From Phoma sp. XZ068 (Eukaryota; Ascomycota; Dothideomycetes; Pleosporales; Didymellaceae), in NCBI GenBank assembly GCA_004835665.1, contig RBKR01000001.1, forward strand, positions 1,860,001 to 1,924,000: DNA of 64,000 nucleotides, in the 5' to 3' direction. Both the position numbers and the translations under genes were made by a program. Below the pieces are notes generated by a model, which saw only the letters and a program-made list of their open reading frames with translations, did not search any database and was not told the origin of the DNA. Of the stretch, positions 45,345 through 59,712 are shown in pieces (positions within the stretch are counted from its first letter, which is position 1; each line of letters begins with the position of its first letter).

Positions 45345-47668
45345 CTTCTATATATTTTCTATATTAGAGTAGCCTAACTATTTAACTAGGTATTTATCCT
45401 TATATTCTCTTCTTTAATATTATATTATTTTTTTAACTTTTTACTTAGTCTCTTTTTTAATCTAGTAGTAAAAGTTCTTCTAGATTAGGATATTAGAGTC
45501 TACTAGTTCTAATAGTAATATATAGAATATAAGGTATATCTTAGTATTCTATAGTAGTTTAAGTTAATAGTTTATAGGGCTAATTTACTTAGAAATAAAA
45601 AATAGTCTAAACTTAATATAATCTAGTTTTTTTATTAGTCTTTATATTTATAAGTTTTTTATAAGAAGATAGACTTTATCCCCTTTTTTTAGCTAAGGTG
45701 CTATTTTTCTTTTCTAATTAATATAAGAGATTACTTATTACTAAGCTTTGTTAATATTTTTAAGTAATTTTTAGTATACTTCTTTTAGTCTTTATACTAA
45801 AGTTATAACTAAATCTATTTAAATATTACTATTAAGAGATCTTATAAAGAGATTTAGATATCTTCTATAATTTATAAAGAATAGTATTATACCTATTACT
45901 TCTAATAATTTATTATTATATATAATCTATACTATAGGTAATAGTAAGACCTAGTTATTTTACTTCTAGTTACTATATATTCTTAAGTATATCTCTATAG
46001 TCTAATTTATTCTTTTTATTTATCTATCTATTAATAGGTAATATATAATTAATAGCTTTTTCTTAGTACTAATAGCTACTATAAGTATAGTCTAATAATT
46101 TAATATAAATAGCTTATCTCTATTATTAATAATTAATTCTAGTATACTATAGTAATAGATAATCCTATCTAGAAACACTTATATAAGCTACTCTATAGTA
46201 TAACTATATTAAAATAGTATTATTTCTACTACTTTAGTAAACCTATCTACTATAATAAAGATAAAGTTATAAAAGTATCCTATAATAGGGTCCTTAGAGG
46301 TTAGTAGTTATATAATAAAATCTATTATAATATTTATCTATAGTGCTATTAGTAGCTCTATTACTTATATTTCTCTATACTTTATATATATACTATACTT
46401 ATTCTATTAATAATTAATATAGTTTTTAATAAACTTTATAACCTTATCCTTTATATAGCTAAACTTATAGTATTATTTAATAAGTTCTATTATTTATATT
46501 ATACTAGAGTGTCTATAAAGCAGGTTATTATAATAATAGCTTATAATTTTATTTTCTAATTCTTCTAGTACCTTTATAGGTATATATTATTCCTATTAAA
46601 CCTATATTATATTATTAAGCTACTAAGATAGTTCTAATAACCTATCTATATTAACTCTAACTATAGTAAACTAATTAATAGTTTTTTCTCTAGCTAGATT
46701 ATATTATCTACTAAGTATATTAGCTCTACTATTATCTTTTTCTAGAGTATATAGTATCTTAAACTTATACTATCTTAATAGCCTACACTAGTATACTTAT
46801 TATTAGTTAAGTATTTTAGTAGTAGTAAAGTATACTAGGTTTTTATAGTTAGTATAAATAGTAAGTTCTAAGCAACTTTTAGTATAGATTCTCTAGTATT
46901 CTAGGGCTAATATAATTACTAGTAGCTCTTTATTATATATATTATATTATTTCTCTAGTTCTAAGAACTTTCTAGAGTAGTAGATAATTAAGTACTATTA
47001 TTTATCTTATTCTTATATAGTATAAGCTCCTAATACTAAATCTAAAGTATCTATTTTAATTTAAAGTAGATTTCTACTTTTAAATATAATTATTATAGGT
47101 AGCTTAATATAGAACTATTTAAGCAACTAGAAAGTATCCTCTTATACTTATTCCTACTTAAATAGTATATTCTTTTATATAAGTTTTATAAGTAGTAAGG
47201 CCTTAAGTAAATAGTCCTTAATAAAGTATTAGTTAAAATTAATAAATTTTAGAAATTCTTAAATTCTCTTAAGAGAGGTAGAGGTTAGCTAATCCTTTAT
47301 AACCTAAATCTTTATTTTACTTATCTTAACTCTATATCTTCCTATAATATAGCTAAGAAATTCTACTTCTTTCTTATACTATTTATACTTTTTAGGTTTA
47401 AGTTAAAAATCTACCTTTCTAAGGTATTCTAACACTTCCCTAATATAGTAAATATATTCTTCTAGTATTACTAAATATACTAGGATATTATTAAAGTATA
47501 CTACTACTATAATATCTAAGTACTTTCTTAATATATTATTAATAAGGGCCTAATATATAGCTAGTATATTAGTAAGCCTAAATAGTATTACTAAATACTT
47601 AAAATAACTATAGTATATTCTAAATATAGTCTTCTATTCTTTACCTTTCTTTATATATATAAGGTTAT
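45345..47668 (-). mobile_element. Family-B fragment B4 (integrase and RT part)
   Basis: Collinear with B1 from about 6800 to 9130 (2324 versus 2330 bp). It contains the integrase, RNase H and part of the RT ghost, then stops abruptly after 'ATATAAGGTTATA' at the junction with the Plavaka-like region. No LTR is present. Confidence 0.85.
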
Positions 47669-49284
47669 ATTATAAAGAAAGTAGGTAGGGGGGTAATAAA
47701 TATAAATAACTACTTTCTTCCTCTTTTTAGTAAGGGACCTAGATTACTAGAAAAAGATATTAATAATATAATTTAGCTTTATATTATAAAGCTATATAAT
47801 AGTATAGTTATATATTATACTATTATAGACAAGTAGTATAATATAGTCTTATAGTATAAGCAAATAATAGAATATATTACTAGAGTTGCTAGGTACTTTC
47901 TAAATACTAGAGATATACTACTATATATATCTATAGTATTTAGCTATTTAGCCTTAGTAAAGAGCAAGATTTATAATAATATACTATTTAACTCCTTTAA
48001 CTCCTATAGATTTAAAATATAAGAATAGTAATCTTTAATACTATTTATTACTTCTCTTTTTAGTTTCTTACCCCTCTTTAGTAGTTAGAGCTAAAAGTAA
48101 TACTATTACTAAAAATTCTCTTGGCCTAAATACTAGGCCTAATTAGGTAATTTATACCTAATTATAACTACCTATACTAGGGGAATAATATCCTACTTTT
48201 AAATATATACTATACCTAATAGGGAAATATATAAATAAGAATATACTTAACTTTACTAAAGTATTTTTCTAAGTTACTTAGTAACTTTATAAATACAACC
48301 TATACTTTATTTAATCTCTACTACTAACCTAACTATACTTTATAATAGGTATAAACCTAAGTAATATAATACTATACTAATTATAAGCCTATTAAATATC
48401 TCTTTTAATATTCTCTATTATTAAATATATAGGCTAATATACTATATTACTATATACTATAGTTATTAGGGTCTTATCTACTACTATTAGTATTAGTACT
48501 ACTATTATACTAGAGGGCAGCTTTGCCTATATTACCTACTACTAGTTACTTATATATAGTTTATTATATACCTAAATACTACTTATCTTATTATAGAATA
48601 ATTTTATTAGCCTATAGTATATAACCTCCTTAAATAGTTAGTAGGCTAGTAGAAATTTTATAATATTAGTAGTGTTATAGTAGACTATCTTAATTATAAT
48701 AGGTAGGCCTTTACTATCTATACCTATAGAAATATCTATATAGTAGGCTTAGAAGCCTTTACCTAGTATTTTAAATAGAATATATTCTAGTCTCTAGTTC
48801 TACTAGTAGGTACTTATAAATAATAGTATACTATAAAGTAGGTATATTTATAGGTTTAATAATAGAGAATCTATATCTCCTTATATATATTATACCTTAT
48901 ATAGCTAAAATATAAAGGTATAGTCTAACTAGGACTTAAAGCTAAGCTTATTAAGTTAGTTTAAATAAAACCTATTTCTAATATTATATTAGTAAGTATA
49001 GAGAGTATAGGCTGCAAACTATATAAGTATAATATAATATACCTTTATCTAGCCCTCTAGCCTAAACCTACTAGTACTTTGTTATTAGACTTATAAATTA
49101 CTTAGAATAGAGACTATAGTAAGGTTGCTAAGATAATACTACTATAACTTATAGTAGTTAATATATTAGTAGTACTACTATTACTAAGTAGAAGTATATA
49201 CTTAAGTAGCCTTTTTTCTATTTTAACCTCTTTAATACACTAGAATAGAACTAGTATATTAAATTTCTTAATATCCTAAACTAG
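47669..49284 (-). pseudogene. Plavaka-like (CACTA-related) transposase ghost
   Basis: The reverse strand reads as a protein with RIP-type stops. At about 48386-48480 it gives 'DKTLITIV' ... 'PIYLIIENIKRDI' ... 'ILLRFIPIIK'. Ancestrally this is close to the 'DKTxLTxxxGNxxxxPVYLTIGNIxKDIR...LLGYIP' signature that I associate with Plavaka transposases of fungi. 'GKGFQAYYIDISIGIDSKG' lies just upstream. The frame continues toward 49284 and probably beyond element E. I cannot define terminal repeats; an 8-bp inverted pair GAAAGTAG/CTACTTTC lies at the left edge. Confidence 0.5.
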
Positions 49285-49289
49285 GCCTA

Positions 49290-49867
49290 TATTATAATCT
49301 AATAAAAATAGACACTTAAGTAACCTAGCTAATAGGAATAGCTAGCTGCTTAATCTAGCCTAACTAATTAGACCTGCTAGTATAGAGGTATCCCTAATAA
49401 TTTAACTAGTAGATAAAGTAGTAGTACTTACTCCTTAGTAAGTAAGTAACTAAAGGAAAGCCTATAGCCTAATTTACTTATCCTATAGAATAGGTACTAT
49501 AGGGTATATTAACTAAGAGCTATACAGCTCCTAATTTACTTAAATAGTACTACTCTCTTAAATACTATATTTAAGGAGAGAGTACTATAGCTATAGATAA
49601 ATACCTCTAGACACTATTCTTAGGACAGTGTGTTTAACTTAATAATCTTCTATATATTATATTCTTATTAACCCCTAATAATAGCTAGCTATTATCCTAT
49701 ACTCTTAAGTAACCTATTTATATATTAGAGTTTACTTTAGTATACCCCTTAATAACAGCAAGCTGTTATCCTATACCTTCTAGTAACCTGCCCTACCTCT
49801 GCCTGTACTTATCTCTAAGAACTAATAGAATAATATATTATAAGCTTGCTTAGGTATAACTTTAATA
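49290..49867 (+). repeat. E 5' LTR
   Basis: 578-bp direct repeat of 54290-54886. Confidence 0.9.
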
Positions 49868-52800
49868 CTTTAAATACTCTAAGATAAGTATATCTCTAGA
49901 GGATATAGAGGATACCCTAAGTTGTTCCTAACCTAGCAAGATAGATATACTAAACACTAATACTCTAGCCTAGAGTATACTTAGTGTTAATAAGCTAGAT
50001 ATATTCTATAAGGAGTAATATAAACTAGATAACTAGCTTATATAGTAGGACCTCTTTTTTCTCTTCTAAAGAAGTAGAGTACTAAGTAAGTAATAAGTTA
50101 CTCTTATAGCTAGCTATATATATAGAACTATATTCTAATAGATTAAGCTATTTATCTAATAGTATAACTAAGGTAAAATAATAGAGGAGGAAAATAGCTA
50201 GATAAGAAATTTTAATAGCTTTAAGAATAGAATCTATTTTATTTTTAGAACCTATAATAAATTAGCTATTATATAATAAAATATCTAATATAGCTAATAG
50301 ACTAAGTCTACTACTAACTATACTACTAAGTTTTAGTAACTTACTATACTTATAGGCTAGAACAACCTAGTATTAATAATAATATTCTAATAAGGCCTTA
50401 AGCCTTAAGTTAAGAAAGAGCTAATATATACTAGTACTAGTATTAATACTCTAGATAACCTAGTATATACTATAATTAATATTAATAATTAGCTCTATAA
50501 ACTTAAATAAGAACTCTAAAATAACTCTAGAGCCTAGATACTTATATACTCTACTTAACTACTATAAGGAACCTAGTATAGCTATATACTAAGGTATAAT
50601 AATTAAAAGGGATATTACTAGCTAAATATAGAGTACTATATTTATAGTAATATATAAGCTAAATACTATAGACTAGAAGCTATAAACCTATTAAACCTAA
50701 ATAAGGGACTATAGTAGGAATAAACTAGTAAGATAGGTAAGCTACTAATATATTACTTATATAATAAGCTAGAATACTATATATATAACTATTAAATAAG
50801 AAATAAGGTATATTAGTAGGTTAATACCTTTACTAGCTCTAGCTAGAAATAAGCTATTAATACTATTCTAGAAGATATACTACTATAACTCTTTATCTAG
50901 CTAAATAGAGTTAAAGTAACTATACTCTTAGACTTAAGTACTTAAGAGAACTATATATTCTATACTATAATTAAATAAGCTAAGATTAGAGTATACCTTA
51001 AGAACTAGCTATACCTACTTAGAGTAGTAAATAGTAAGCTAATACTAGAAGAGGACACTATTATATATAAAGTAGTAGATATACCTCTTTAGGTACTTAA
51101 CTATAGAAAATAGATTAATCTAAATATACTTAGAATAGCTACTTATAATATTATTCTAGGTCTTCTATAGCTATAGAAGTATAACCTATATATTAACTAG
51201 ATAATATAATAAATCTTATTAAATAACTATAGCTATAGTACTACTAAAGAATAAGTAAAAATAATAGTATACTATTTATTTAATAAATACTAATATAGCG
51301 CTACTATACTTAATTCTATATAGTATATAATATAGCTAGTAAATAAGAAAGAGATTAGTACTATCTTTTTAAGTAATAAGACATACTAAGATAGAGTAGT
51401 TAACTTTACCTATAGTAAATAATATACTATATAAGGAGTAAGAGAATAGAAGATAGCTAGTATACCTCTTAATATCCTAAATAAATATAGTAACTACTAA
51501 GAACTATTTTATAATAAGAAAATAATTAAGGCACTACTATAGTATAAACTATAGAATTATAAGATTTAATTAGAAGAGGGAAAGGTACTAATATTTAAAC
51601 TAATATATTAACTCTTAGAATAGAAACTAATAGTACTTTATAAATATATTAATAAGAACTTTAAGAAGAGTATAATCTATCTATTAGAGTCTCTAGCTAG
51701 CTACCTTATTATATTTATACTAAAGAAGGATAGTAGCCTATAGCTATATATTAATTATTAAAAGTTAAATAATATTATAATAAAAAATAGGTACCTATTA
51801 CCTAATATATTAGAGTTATAGGATTAACTTACTAGAGTATAGTTTTTTATAGTACTTAATTTATAAGGAGTATATAACCTAATATAGATAAAAGAAGAAA
51901 AAGAGTAGAAAATAGTATTCTATACCTACTATAGCTACTATAAGTACCTAGTTATACTATTTAGGCTAATAAACGCCCTAGCTATATACTAGGTACTTAT
52001 TAATAATATACTCTAAGCCTACCTAGATTAAATAGTAGTAGCTTACCTAGATAATATCTTTATTTACTTAACTATAATTAAGGAGTATATCTAATATATT
52101 AGATAAGTACTAGAATATTTATAGTAGGCTAACCTATAGCTTAAGCTAGAGAAGTATAAATAGTATAAAAATAAACTAGAATTTCTAGAGTTTATAGTAG
52201 GCTATAATAAAGTAAAGATAAGCTAAAGTAAGATATAGGTTATAAAAGACTAGCTAATACTAATAATAGTTAAGAGAATCTAAGAATTTTTTAGATTTAT
52301 AAACTTTAACTAATATTTTATTAAAGACTACTTAACTAAGGCTCTACTACTTACTATATTAACTTAAAAGAATACTCTATTTATCTAGAATTAATAGTAG
52401 AGTAATATATTTAAGTTACTTAAATAGGTATATATTAAACTACCTACTCTAGTAATATTCTATAGTTATAAGCCTTTATAGATTAAGACTAATATATTAG
52501 ATCTAGTACTTAGAGTATATACTATATAGGAATAATATAGTAGATAGTACTCTATTACTTACTACTTAAGAAAGTTTTCTAGACTAGAAAAATAGTATAA
52601 TATATATAATAAGGAGCTACTAGTAATAGTATTAGCTCTAGAATACTAGTAGATTTATATAAAAAGCTATTCTAATCTAATAGTATATATAGACTATAAA
52701 AACCTAGTATATTTTACTATAACTAAGATACTTAATTAATAGCAGGTTTAATAGTTAGAGCTTCTAGGATAGTATAAGTTTAGAATAGTATATACTCTAG

Positions 52801-53850
52801 GCAAGGATAATAGCTAGGTAGATATACTAAGTAGATAATATAATATTATAAAGATAAAGATATTAAATAACTATATAATTCTAGGATTTAATATAGATAG
52901 ATTAATAGGGCCCTTATAATAGCTAAATAGAATACTTTAAATCTAGTAGAAGTAACCTATTCTATCTAGGGTACTATTAGAACTAGAAAAGGAAGTAATA
53001 AGTAGTTACTATAATAACCCCCTCTAGAGATATCTAGAGATTATATAAATAATTAAACTAATATAATAATACTACTACTTTAATAATATAAAGAATAAGG
53101 TAATAGAGTTTATTAAATACTATATTTATTATTAGTAGAATAAATATAGTATATATATAAAGTATAAACTACTATAGTTAATACTCTTTTTAAGAGTACT
53201 ATAGATAAATATTATAATAGATTTTATTATATAATTACCTACCTCTAAGGACCTAGTAACAGGCTACTATTATAATACTATCTTTATTATTATTAATTAA
53301 TTTACTAAGTATACTAAGATAATACTATTCTATTATAACTATACTATAAAGCAGCTTATATAGGTATTTTTTAATAGAGTAGTTTACTACTATAGTATAC
53401 CTAAGTTAATAATAAGTAATAGAAATAAATTATTTATATTAAACTACTAAATAATGCTTCTTATAGCAATTAGTACTAAGAAGAAACTATTAATAGTATA
53501 CTACCTAGAAATAGACAGCTAGATAGAGCAGATAAACTAAACTATAGAAATATTTCTTAGAATATATAGTAACTAGTAATAAGATAACTAGGTCTTACTA
53601 TTACTAATAGTATAAATAGTATATAATAATAAGCTATCTAAATTAACTAGAATAATACTATTTTTTACTAACTATAGTTAATACTTTAACCTCTTTACCT
53701 AGTTACTTAATAGTACTATTAACTTAGACTTAGTAATAAGCCTAATAGAAATAATTAAGAAGGTATATAGTATATTAGCTAAAATATTAAGTAAGATATA
53801 AGAATAAACTAGCTTCTATACTAATAAGAGATAGAAACAGGGTCCTATAC
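49868..53850 (+). pseudogene. E gag-pol remnant
   Basis: A protease-like site reads 'TILLDLSTQENYI' near 50925-50960 (DSGT ancestrally). RT is at about 51700-52330 with 'FILKKDSSL', 'KNRYLLPNILEL' and an 'AYLDNIFIYL' box at 52048-52077. RNase H at about 52440-52850 has 'FSRLEKQYNIYNKELL' and 'DYKNLVYF'. The integrase core at about 53200-53800 has 'IIDFIIQLPTSKD' and 'FTKYTKIILF'. Gag would lie upstream at 49.9-50.9 kb but is not distinct. All frames carry many RIP stops. Confidence 0.75.
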
Positions 53851-54289
53851 TAAGAGAAAGAGATAAGGTATATCTCTATATAAAAAACCTATAAATAAGA
53901 TAACTAGCTAAGAAGTTAGACTATATTAAAGTTAGACTATTTTTTATATTTAAATAAGTTAGCCTTATAAACTACTATCTTAACCTTCTAAAGAATATAA
54001 AGATATACCTAGTATTCTATATATTACTACTAGAACTAGCTAACTAATTAACTCTAATCTAGAAAGATTTCTACTATTAAGTATAAGAGAAAATAGAGTA
54101 GGAAGTAGAAAAGATACTATAATATTAATAAATAATAGGTAGAAAAAAATACTTAGTAAAATAGTTAGGATATCTAGACTCTAAGAATATATAGGAGCTA
54201 GTTATAAACTTTATAAACTATTATAAGTTACTTTACTTATTCTAGAACTTATAAATAGGTTATTAACCTAGAACTAGAAGTTAGCTATA

Positions 54290-54886
54290 TATTATAATCT
54301 AACAAAAGTAGATATATAAGCAACCTAGCTAATAGGAATAGCTAGCTACTTAATCTAGCTAGACTAATTAGACCTGCTAGCGTAGAAGTATCCTTAATAA
54401 TTTAACTAGCAGATAAAGTAGCAGTGCTTACTTCTTAGTAAGTAAGTAACTAAAGAAAAGCCTATAGCCTAATTTGCTTATCCTATAGAATAGGTACTAC
54501 AGAGTATATTAACTAAGAGCTATATAGCTCCTAATTTACTTAAATAGTACTACCCTCTTAAATACTATATTTAAGGAGAGAGTACTATAGCTATAGATAA
54601 ATACCTCTAGACACTATCCTTAGAATAGTGTATTTAACTTAGTAATCTACTATATATTATATTCTTATTAACCCCTAATAACAGCTAGCTATTATCCTAT
54701 ACCCTTAAGTAACCTATTTATTCTTAAGTAACCTATTTATATATTAGGGTTTGCTCTAGCATACCCCTTAATAACAGCAAGCTGTTATCCTATACCTTCT
54801 AGTAACCTGCCCTACCTCTACCTATACCTATCTCTAAGAACTAATAGAATAATATATTATAAGCTTACTTAGGTATAACTTTAATA
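54290..54886 (+). repeat. E 3' LTR with a 19-bp internal duplication
   Basis: Matches 49290-49867, but a 19-bp segment (CTTAAGTAACCTATTTA plus two bases) is tandemly duplicated at 54702-54739. Confidence 0.9.
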
Positions 54887-54891
54887 GCCTA

Positions 54892-57060
54892 GTATATATA
54901 GAAATCTATAGGTCTCTAAGTATAATCCTATATTCTATATATTACTTAATACTCTATTACTATATATATATATAAGGTCTACTTAAGGCTAAGGTACTCT
55001 AAGTAGGTCTCTTATATATACTATAATTAGTAGTAGAGTCTAGGTATTTCTATAATACTTTATAGAGTATAAAATTATATATAGCTTATAAGTACTATAC
55101 TAACACTAGTTTATTAGGTTCTTTTAATATAACTATATATATTTTACTATACTAGTATAAGAGAGTATATACTTAAGGTAGTATTTATATATTAAATTAG
55201 ATATCTTTATAGTTTTAGGTATTAGAGTAATATTAGCTAGTTTAGTAGAGCTAATATAGAAGGGTAATAATATACTCTAAGATAAAGTATAATATCTAGT
55301 ATTTTAAGTTATACTATTTAATACTATAAACCTTAACTAGAATAGCTATAATATACTATAGGTAATATAATACTCTAACTTATAGTAGATTATCTAGCTA
55401 TCTTACTTATAGCTAGTTTAAGAGAACCTTCTAGAGTAGATATAGAATTATATTAAAGTAGTTATAGGATATAAAGTAAATATCTAGTTCTATAAATACT
55501 ATTAAAAGTCTAGTTAGTCTATAGGTAGTAGTTTAAAATAATTAGGTAAGCTTAAACTAGCACTATATATATAATTAGTAGAACTCTATTTTAAATTTTA
55601 TTATTACTCCTTCTTAGTATTATTAAAAATTAAAGTAGATTAATAGTTTAAGTCCTTTCTAAGAATATATATTTAATATTATAGTCTATAGAGCTTAATA
55701 TATCCTTATTACTAGTTTATTTAAGAAATAAAGTATTAATTAACTTTATTTATTAATAATTAAAGTCTACTTAAAGTTACTCTTTTAGTTCTTTATATAA
55801 TTCTTATAGAAAAGTTAGTTTATAAGGTACTAGTAGTAATAGTATTCTTATTACTCCTACTTAGATTATAGACTATAATATTATATTATATTATCTACTT
55901 AGTAGTACTATATTTATTACTTACTAATATATATAGTATATAGAGGTAATTACTTAGTAGATAGAAAATACAACCTATATAATAATATTTTATATAAATA
56001 AGCCTGCTAGATTATATTATAGCTAAAGGAGCTATTAGTTTACTAATTAATTATTTTTATACTAAGAGTTATAGCAATATTTAGGCTAGATATATAGTAG
56101 AGAATTATCTTTCTTATTAGTATAAGTAATTAACTAATATAAAACTATAATTAGTAACCTTAATTCTATATTAACCTTAGTTATAATTTATCCTCTATAG
56201 CTTCTATACTATAGATAGTAGTACTATAGGTAGTCTTAGAGTAAACCTATATTTTTATTTATATAGTATCTAACTAGACTCTATACTATAGTAAGCCTAA
56301 ATTTCTAAACTCTACTCTATTAGTACTAGGATAAAGACAGCTATTAATTATATATATTCTAAGCTATTAATATTCTAAGGGCTTTCTCTAGTTACTATAA
56401 ATCTCTTAGCTAGTATATAATAATATTCTTAAACTTAATTAAAATATTTTTAGTTATTATTTAAGTTAACTACTATAACTTATATACTAGATTCTATAAC
56501 CTAAAAACTCCTAGTAAAATAACTCTTAGTTATATATAAATATACTAGTAAGTAAAATATCTAATAGTAAGAGCTAAAGGCAGGTAGAGGTAAAATAGAA
56601 CTAAAAGTAAGAGTAAAAAGCTTTACTTTATATAGCTACTCTTATTATATATAACTAAGCTATTACTAACTACCTTTAGACTATAGGAGTTCTAGATCTA
56701 GGTTACTTACTATATAAGGACCTAATCTATAGTAGTATAGTATAGCTAGATCTTACTATAGAATATAGTATACCTTAATACCTTTATTAGTATATATCTA
56801 GTAAGAGTAAAAAGAGTAGTTAGTTTTTATCTACCTGCTAATAGAATCTCTCTATCTCTATAAAGTAGATAAAACTCCTTTATCTCTAAGTATTAGATAT
56901 ATCTAATAGTAATAGCTTCTTTATACTTAGTTCTACTACTATATATATAATAGTAGCTAAATACTTATTAAGAGTAGACTATTCTTACTATTTAAATCTA
57001 TACTATTAGCTATAGTAAGTCCTATCTTTAATAGAGGTAAAAGAGTAGGCTAAGGTAAGG
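54892..57060 (-). pseudogene. Degraded coding-like region right of E, possibly upstream part of the Plavaka-like gene
   Basis: Reverse-strand frames with only RIP-type stops run through about 54.9-55.9 kb ('IALLNQLILLQYLKLQRY', 'RPIDFYIYQA' at the E junction). It joins across the E target site to 49284, so it should be the 5' part of the same gene. I recognise no motif in it. Confidence 0.35.
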
Positions 57061-59712
57061 TATATATATCTTTACTTATAGACTATAAATATATTATAAA
57101 CTAGATTATATAGCCTAAATACTACCTACTTAATAATAGCTACTACTTCTATACTATATAATATAGTAATCTTGCTTGCTTACTATAGAGGTAACTACTA
57201 AGTATCCTAATTTCCTAGATATACTAACTATAATAGAAGGTTATCTAGTGCTATATATAGGAACTAGTAAGAGTTAAGGTTACTAGTAGATATATACTAA
57301 GTACCTACTATAGTACTACTATATTACTAAAAACTAGCTTAAGGCTATTATTTATAAAGCTATTAAGTTTATTACTAGTAAATAAGAGCTTCTATAAGGT
57401 ATATAGAGTAATAGTAATAGCCCTACTTAGAAGACTATAAAGGCTACTCTAATAAGGTAGCTTACACATAATTTATTATAGAATACTAATAAGCTATTTA
57501 GTAAAAGTAATAAAATAGTACTAGATATAGTTAAGAAGAAGGTAATACTATATATTACCTAGAATACTTAAGAGAAGATTAAGATTAATAGTAGAGTATA
57601 TAGTATTAACCTGCCTATTAAGCTAGAATATATAAATAATAATATCTTCTTTAGTTATAGTACTATAGCCTTACCTACCTACTTAGCTATAAGTATTATA
57701 GTAAGTTAGATATACTATCTTAATATAAGTAATATTAAGCCTACTATCCTAAATATCTACTTAAGTAATATATTATTTATTAAAGCTAATAGGATACTAA
57801 TTAAATATATTACTATAAAGAAGGCTCTTTACTCTAACTTATTTACTAATAGATTAAAAATAATAATATCTATAGATATTTATTACCTGCAGCTATATAC
57901 TATAACTACTACTACTACTAATATTAATAAGGTAGATATATTACTAAGTTCTAATAGTAATAAGATTAGTAACTAATATAAGCTTAAGGCTGCTATTAAC
58001 AACTTTATAAATAGTATTTACTAAAGTAATAACTTTAATATTATTATAGTATTAGTAAAGCCTAAATAAGGCTAGAAAGGTATATACTTAAAGGTCCTAT
58101 ACTATTATTAAGAGTATATACTAATAAGTATATTATAGTGTTTATATAACTTTAAGCTCTATTAAATACTAATAGCCTTACTCTAAAGATAAATAAAGGT
58201 AAGATAAGTAAAGACAAGTCTAGTAAAGATATATCTAGTAATAATAGGCCTTATAGTAGTAGACCTAGTAATAATAGGCCTAGTAGTAGTAAGCCTAGTA
58301 GTAGTAAGCCTAGTAGTAGCAAGCCTAGTAGTAACTCTATACCTACTAAAAATATAAAAAAGAAGATAATAAAAAGAAAGTCTAGTAAGAGTATATCTAG
58401 AACCTTATTAAAATTAAGACTATAAATACTATAGCCTAACCTACTAGAAGTATATAGCTCTCTTCCCCCTATTAATAATTTAAATAGATAGATTAGTAAT
58501 ATAGAGGAGGGAGAAGGTAATAATAACTAGGAGTCTAAGTTACTTAAGTAGTAAGTATACTATACTATTAGTATAGTATAAAACTAACTCTAATAGTATA
58601 TAAACTAAATTTAATAATTTAAAGGTAGGCTTTAAGGCTATATAAGTAACTCTAGAGGAGTAGTATAGTATAGTATATATATTTAGTCTCCCTATATAAT
58701 AACTATATAAATAGTATACCTCTAAGAACTAGTTTATCCCTATTAATTCTACCTTAGGCTTTAGCTCTAAGTTTAAGCTTATAGCTTATTAAGTAGTTAG
58801 TACTAATATTATTTATAATATAAACTTTAGCTTAAGATATAGCTATATTAAGTAGAATTATATAAGTATAGGTAAAACTATATAAATTATTAGTATATTC
58901 TTCCTAAACTTTATTCTAATATTTAAATCTTATAAGGGCTCTATACTACTATCTACCTAGTATTTATACCTTAATTCTAATAGTTTATTTAAAGGTTAGT
59001 TACTATAAATTAGGGCTATATTTCTATTAGCTAACTCTAATAGTATAGAGCCTTAGCTATAAGACTAGGTTAAAGTATTATAAGATAGCCCTCTACTTAT
59101 ATAGGCACTATTAAAGTAGTATCTAAAGATAATTATACTATATAAGTCTAGTAAGATATACTATAAGACTTATAGAGGAGAAGCTAATAGCCTTTACTAT
59201 AATATTACTATAGACAACCTTATTAAGATACTACCTTAACTAGACTAGGATAATAATACACGCTCTATATATAGCTTTATATTAGACCTTAAAGATAGGC
59301 TAGAAGGACCTAAAATCTAATACTTAGGCTCTAGCTTATAGCCTAATTACTTACTTACTACTATAAGTAAACTAAGTCTAACTAGTAGTAGGATCTTTAT
59401 TATCTATATAAATAAGTATTAGCAGAGCTAACTCTATAAAATAATCTAACTAAACACTAAACTAATTTAGAAGCTTAATAGTAGTATTAATAAAATAAAT
59501 CTATTATACTCTAAGAAGTTAAGAGATCTCTATAAGAAGTATTAATTACTTATTAACTAGAGCCTTAAGGGGCGTAGAGATAGTAAGTAGTATAATTAGG
59601 CTATATAAATAGCTATATAGAAAAACTACTAAGGTATTAAGAAGACTATAATAATAGTCTATAACCTTCTCTATATAGTATAGGTTATTATTAATAAAAT
59701 CTACTTAGCTAG
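57061..59712 (+). other. Degraded coding-like region of unknown origin, with a Ser/Pro/Lys repeat
   Basis: On the + strand, long stretches read with RIP-type stops only. Near 58230-58330, a 15-bp unit (AGTAGTAGTAAGCCT) repeats, giving SSSKP/SSNNRP peptides, followed by a basic stretch ('KNIKKKIIKRKSSK'). Around 59080-59700 another open-like stretch reads 'YLNSNSLFKGQLL' and 'SFILDLKDRLEGPK'. No domain is recognised. It could belong to the same old transposon as 47669-49284 or to another one. Confidence 0.35.

Larger units (their letters stand above)
49290..54886 (+). mobile_element. Complete Ty3/gypsy element E
   Basis: LTRs of 578 bp (49290-49867) and 597 bp (54290-54886) bound a 5.6-kb RIP-destroyed element read left to right. 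The target duplication GCCTA is at 49285-49289 and 54887-54891. The LTR ends TATTATAATC and TTTAATA derive from TGTTATAATC and TTTAACA, the same start as family B. It lies within the Plavaka-like region. Confidence 0.9.
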
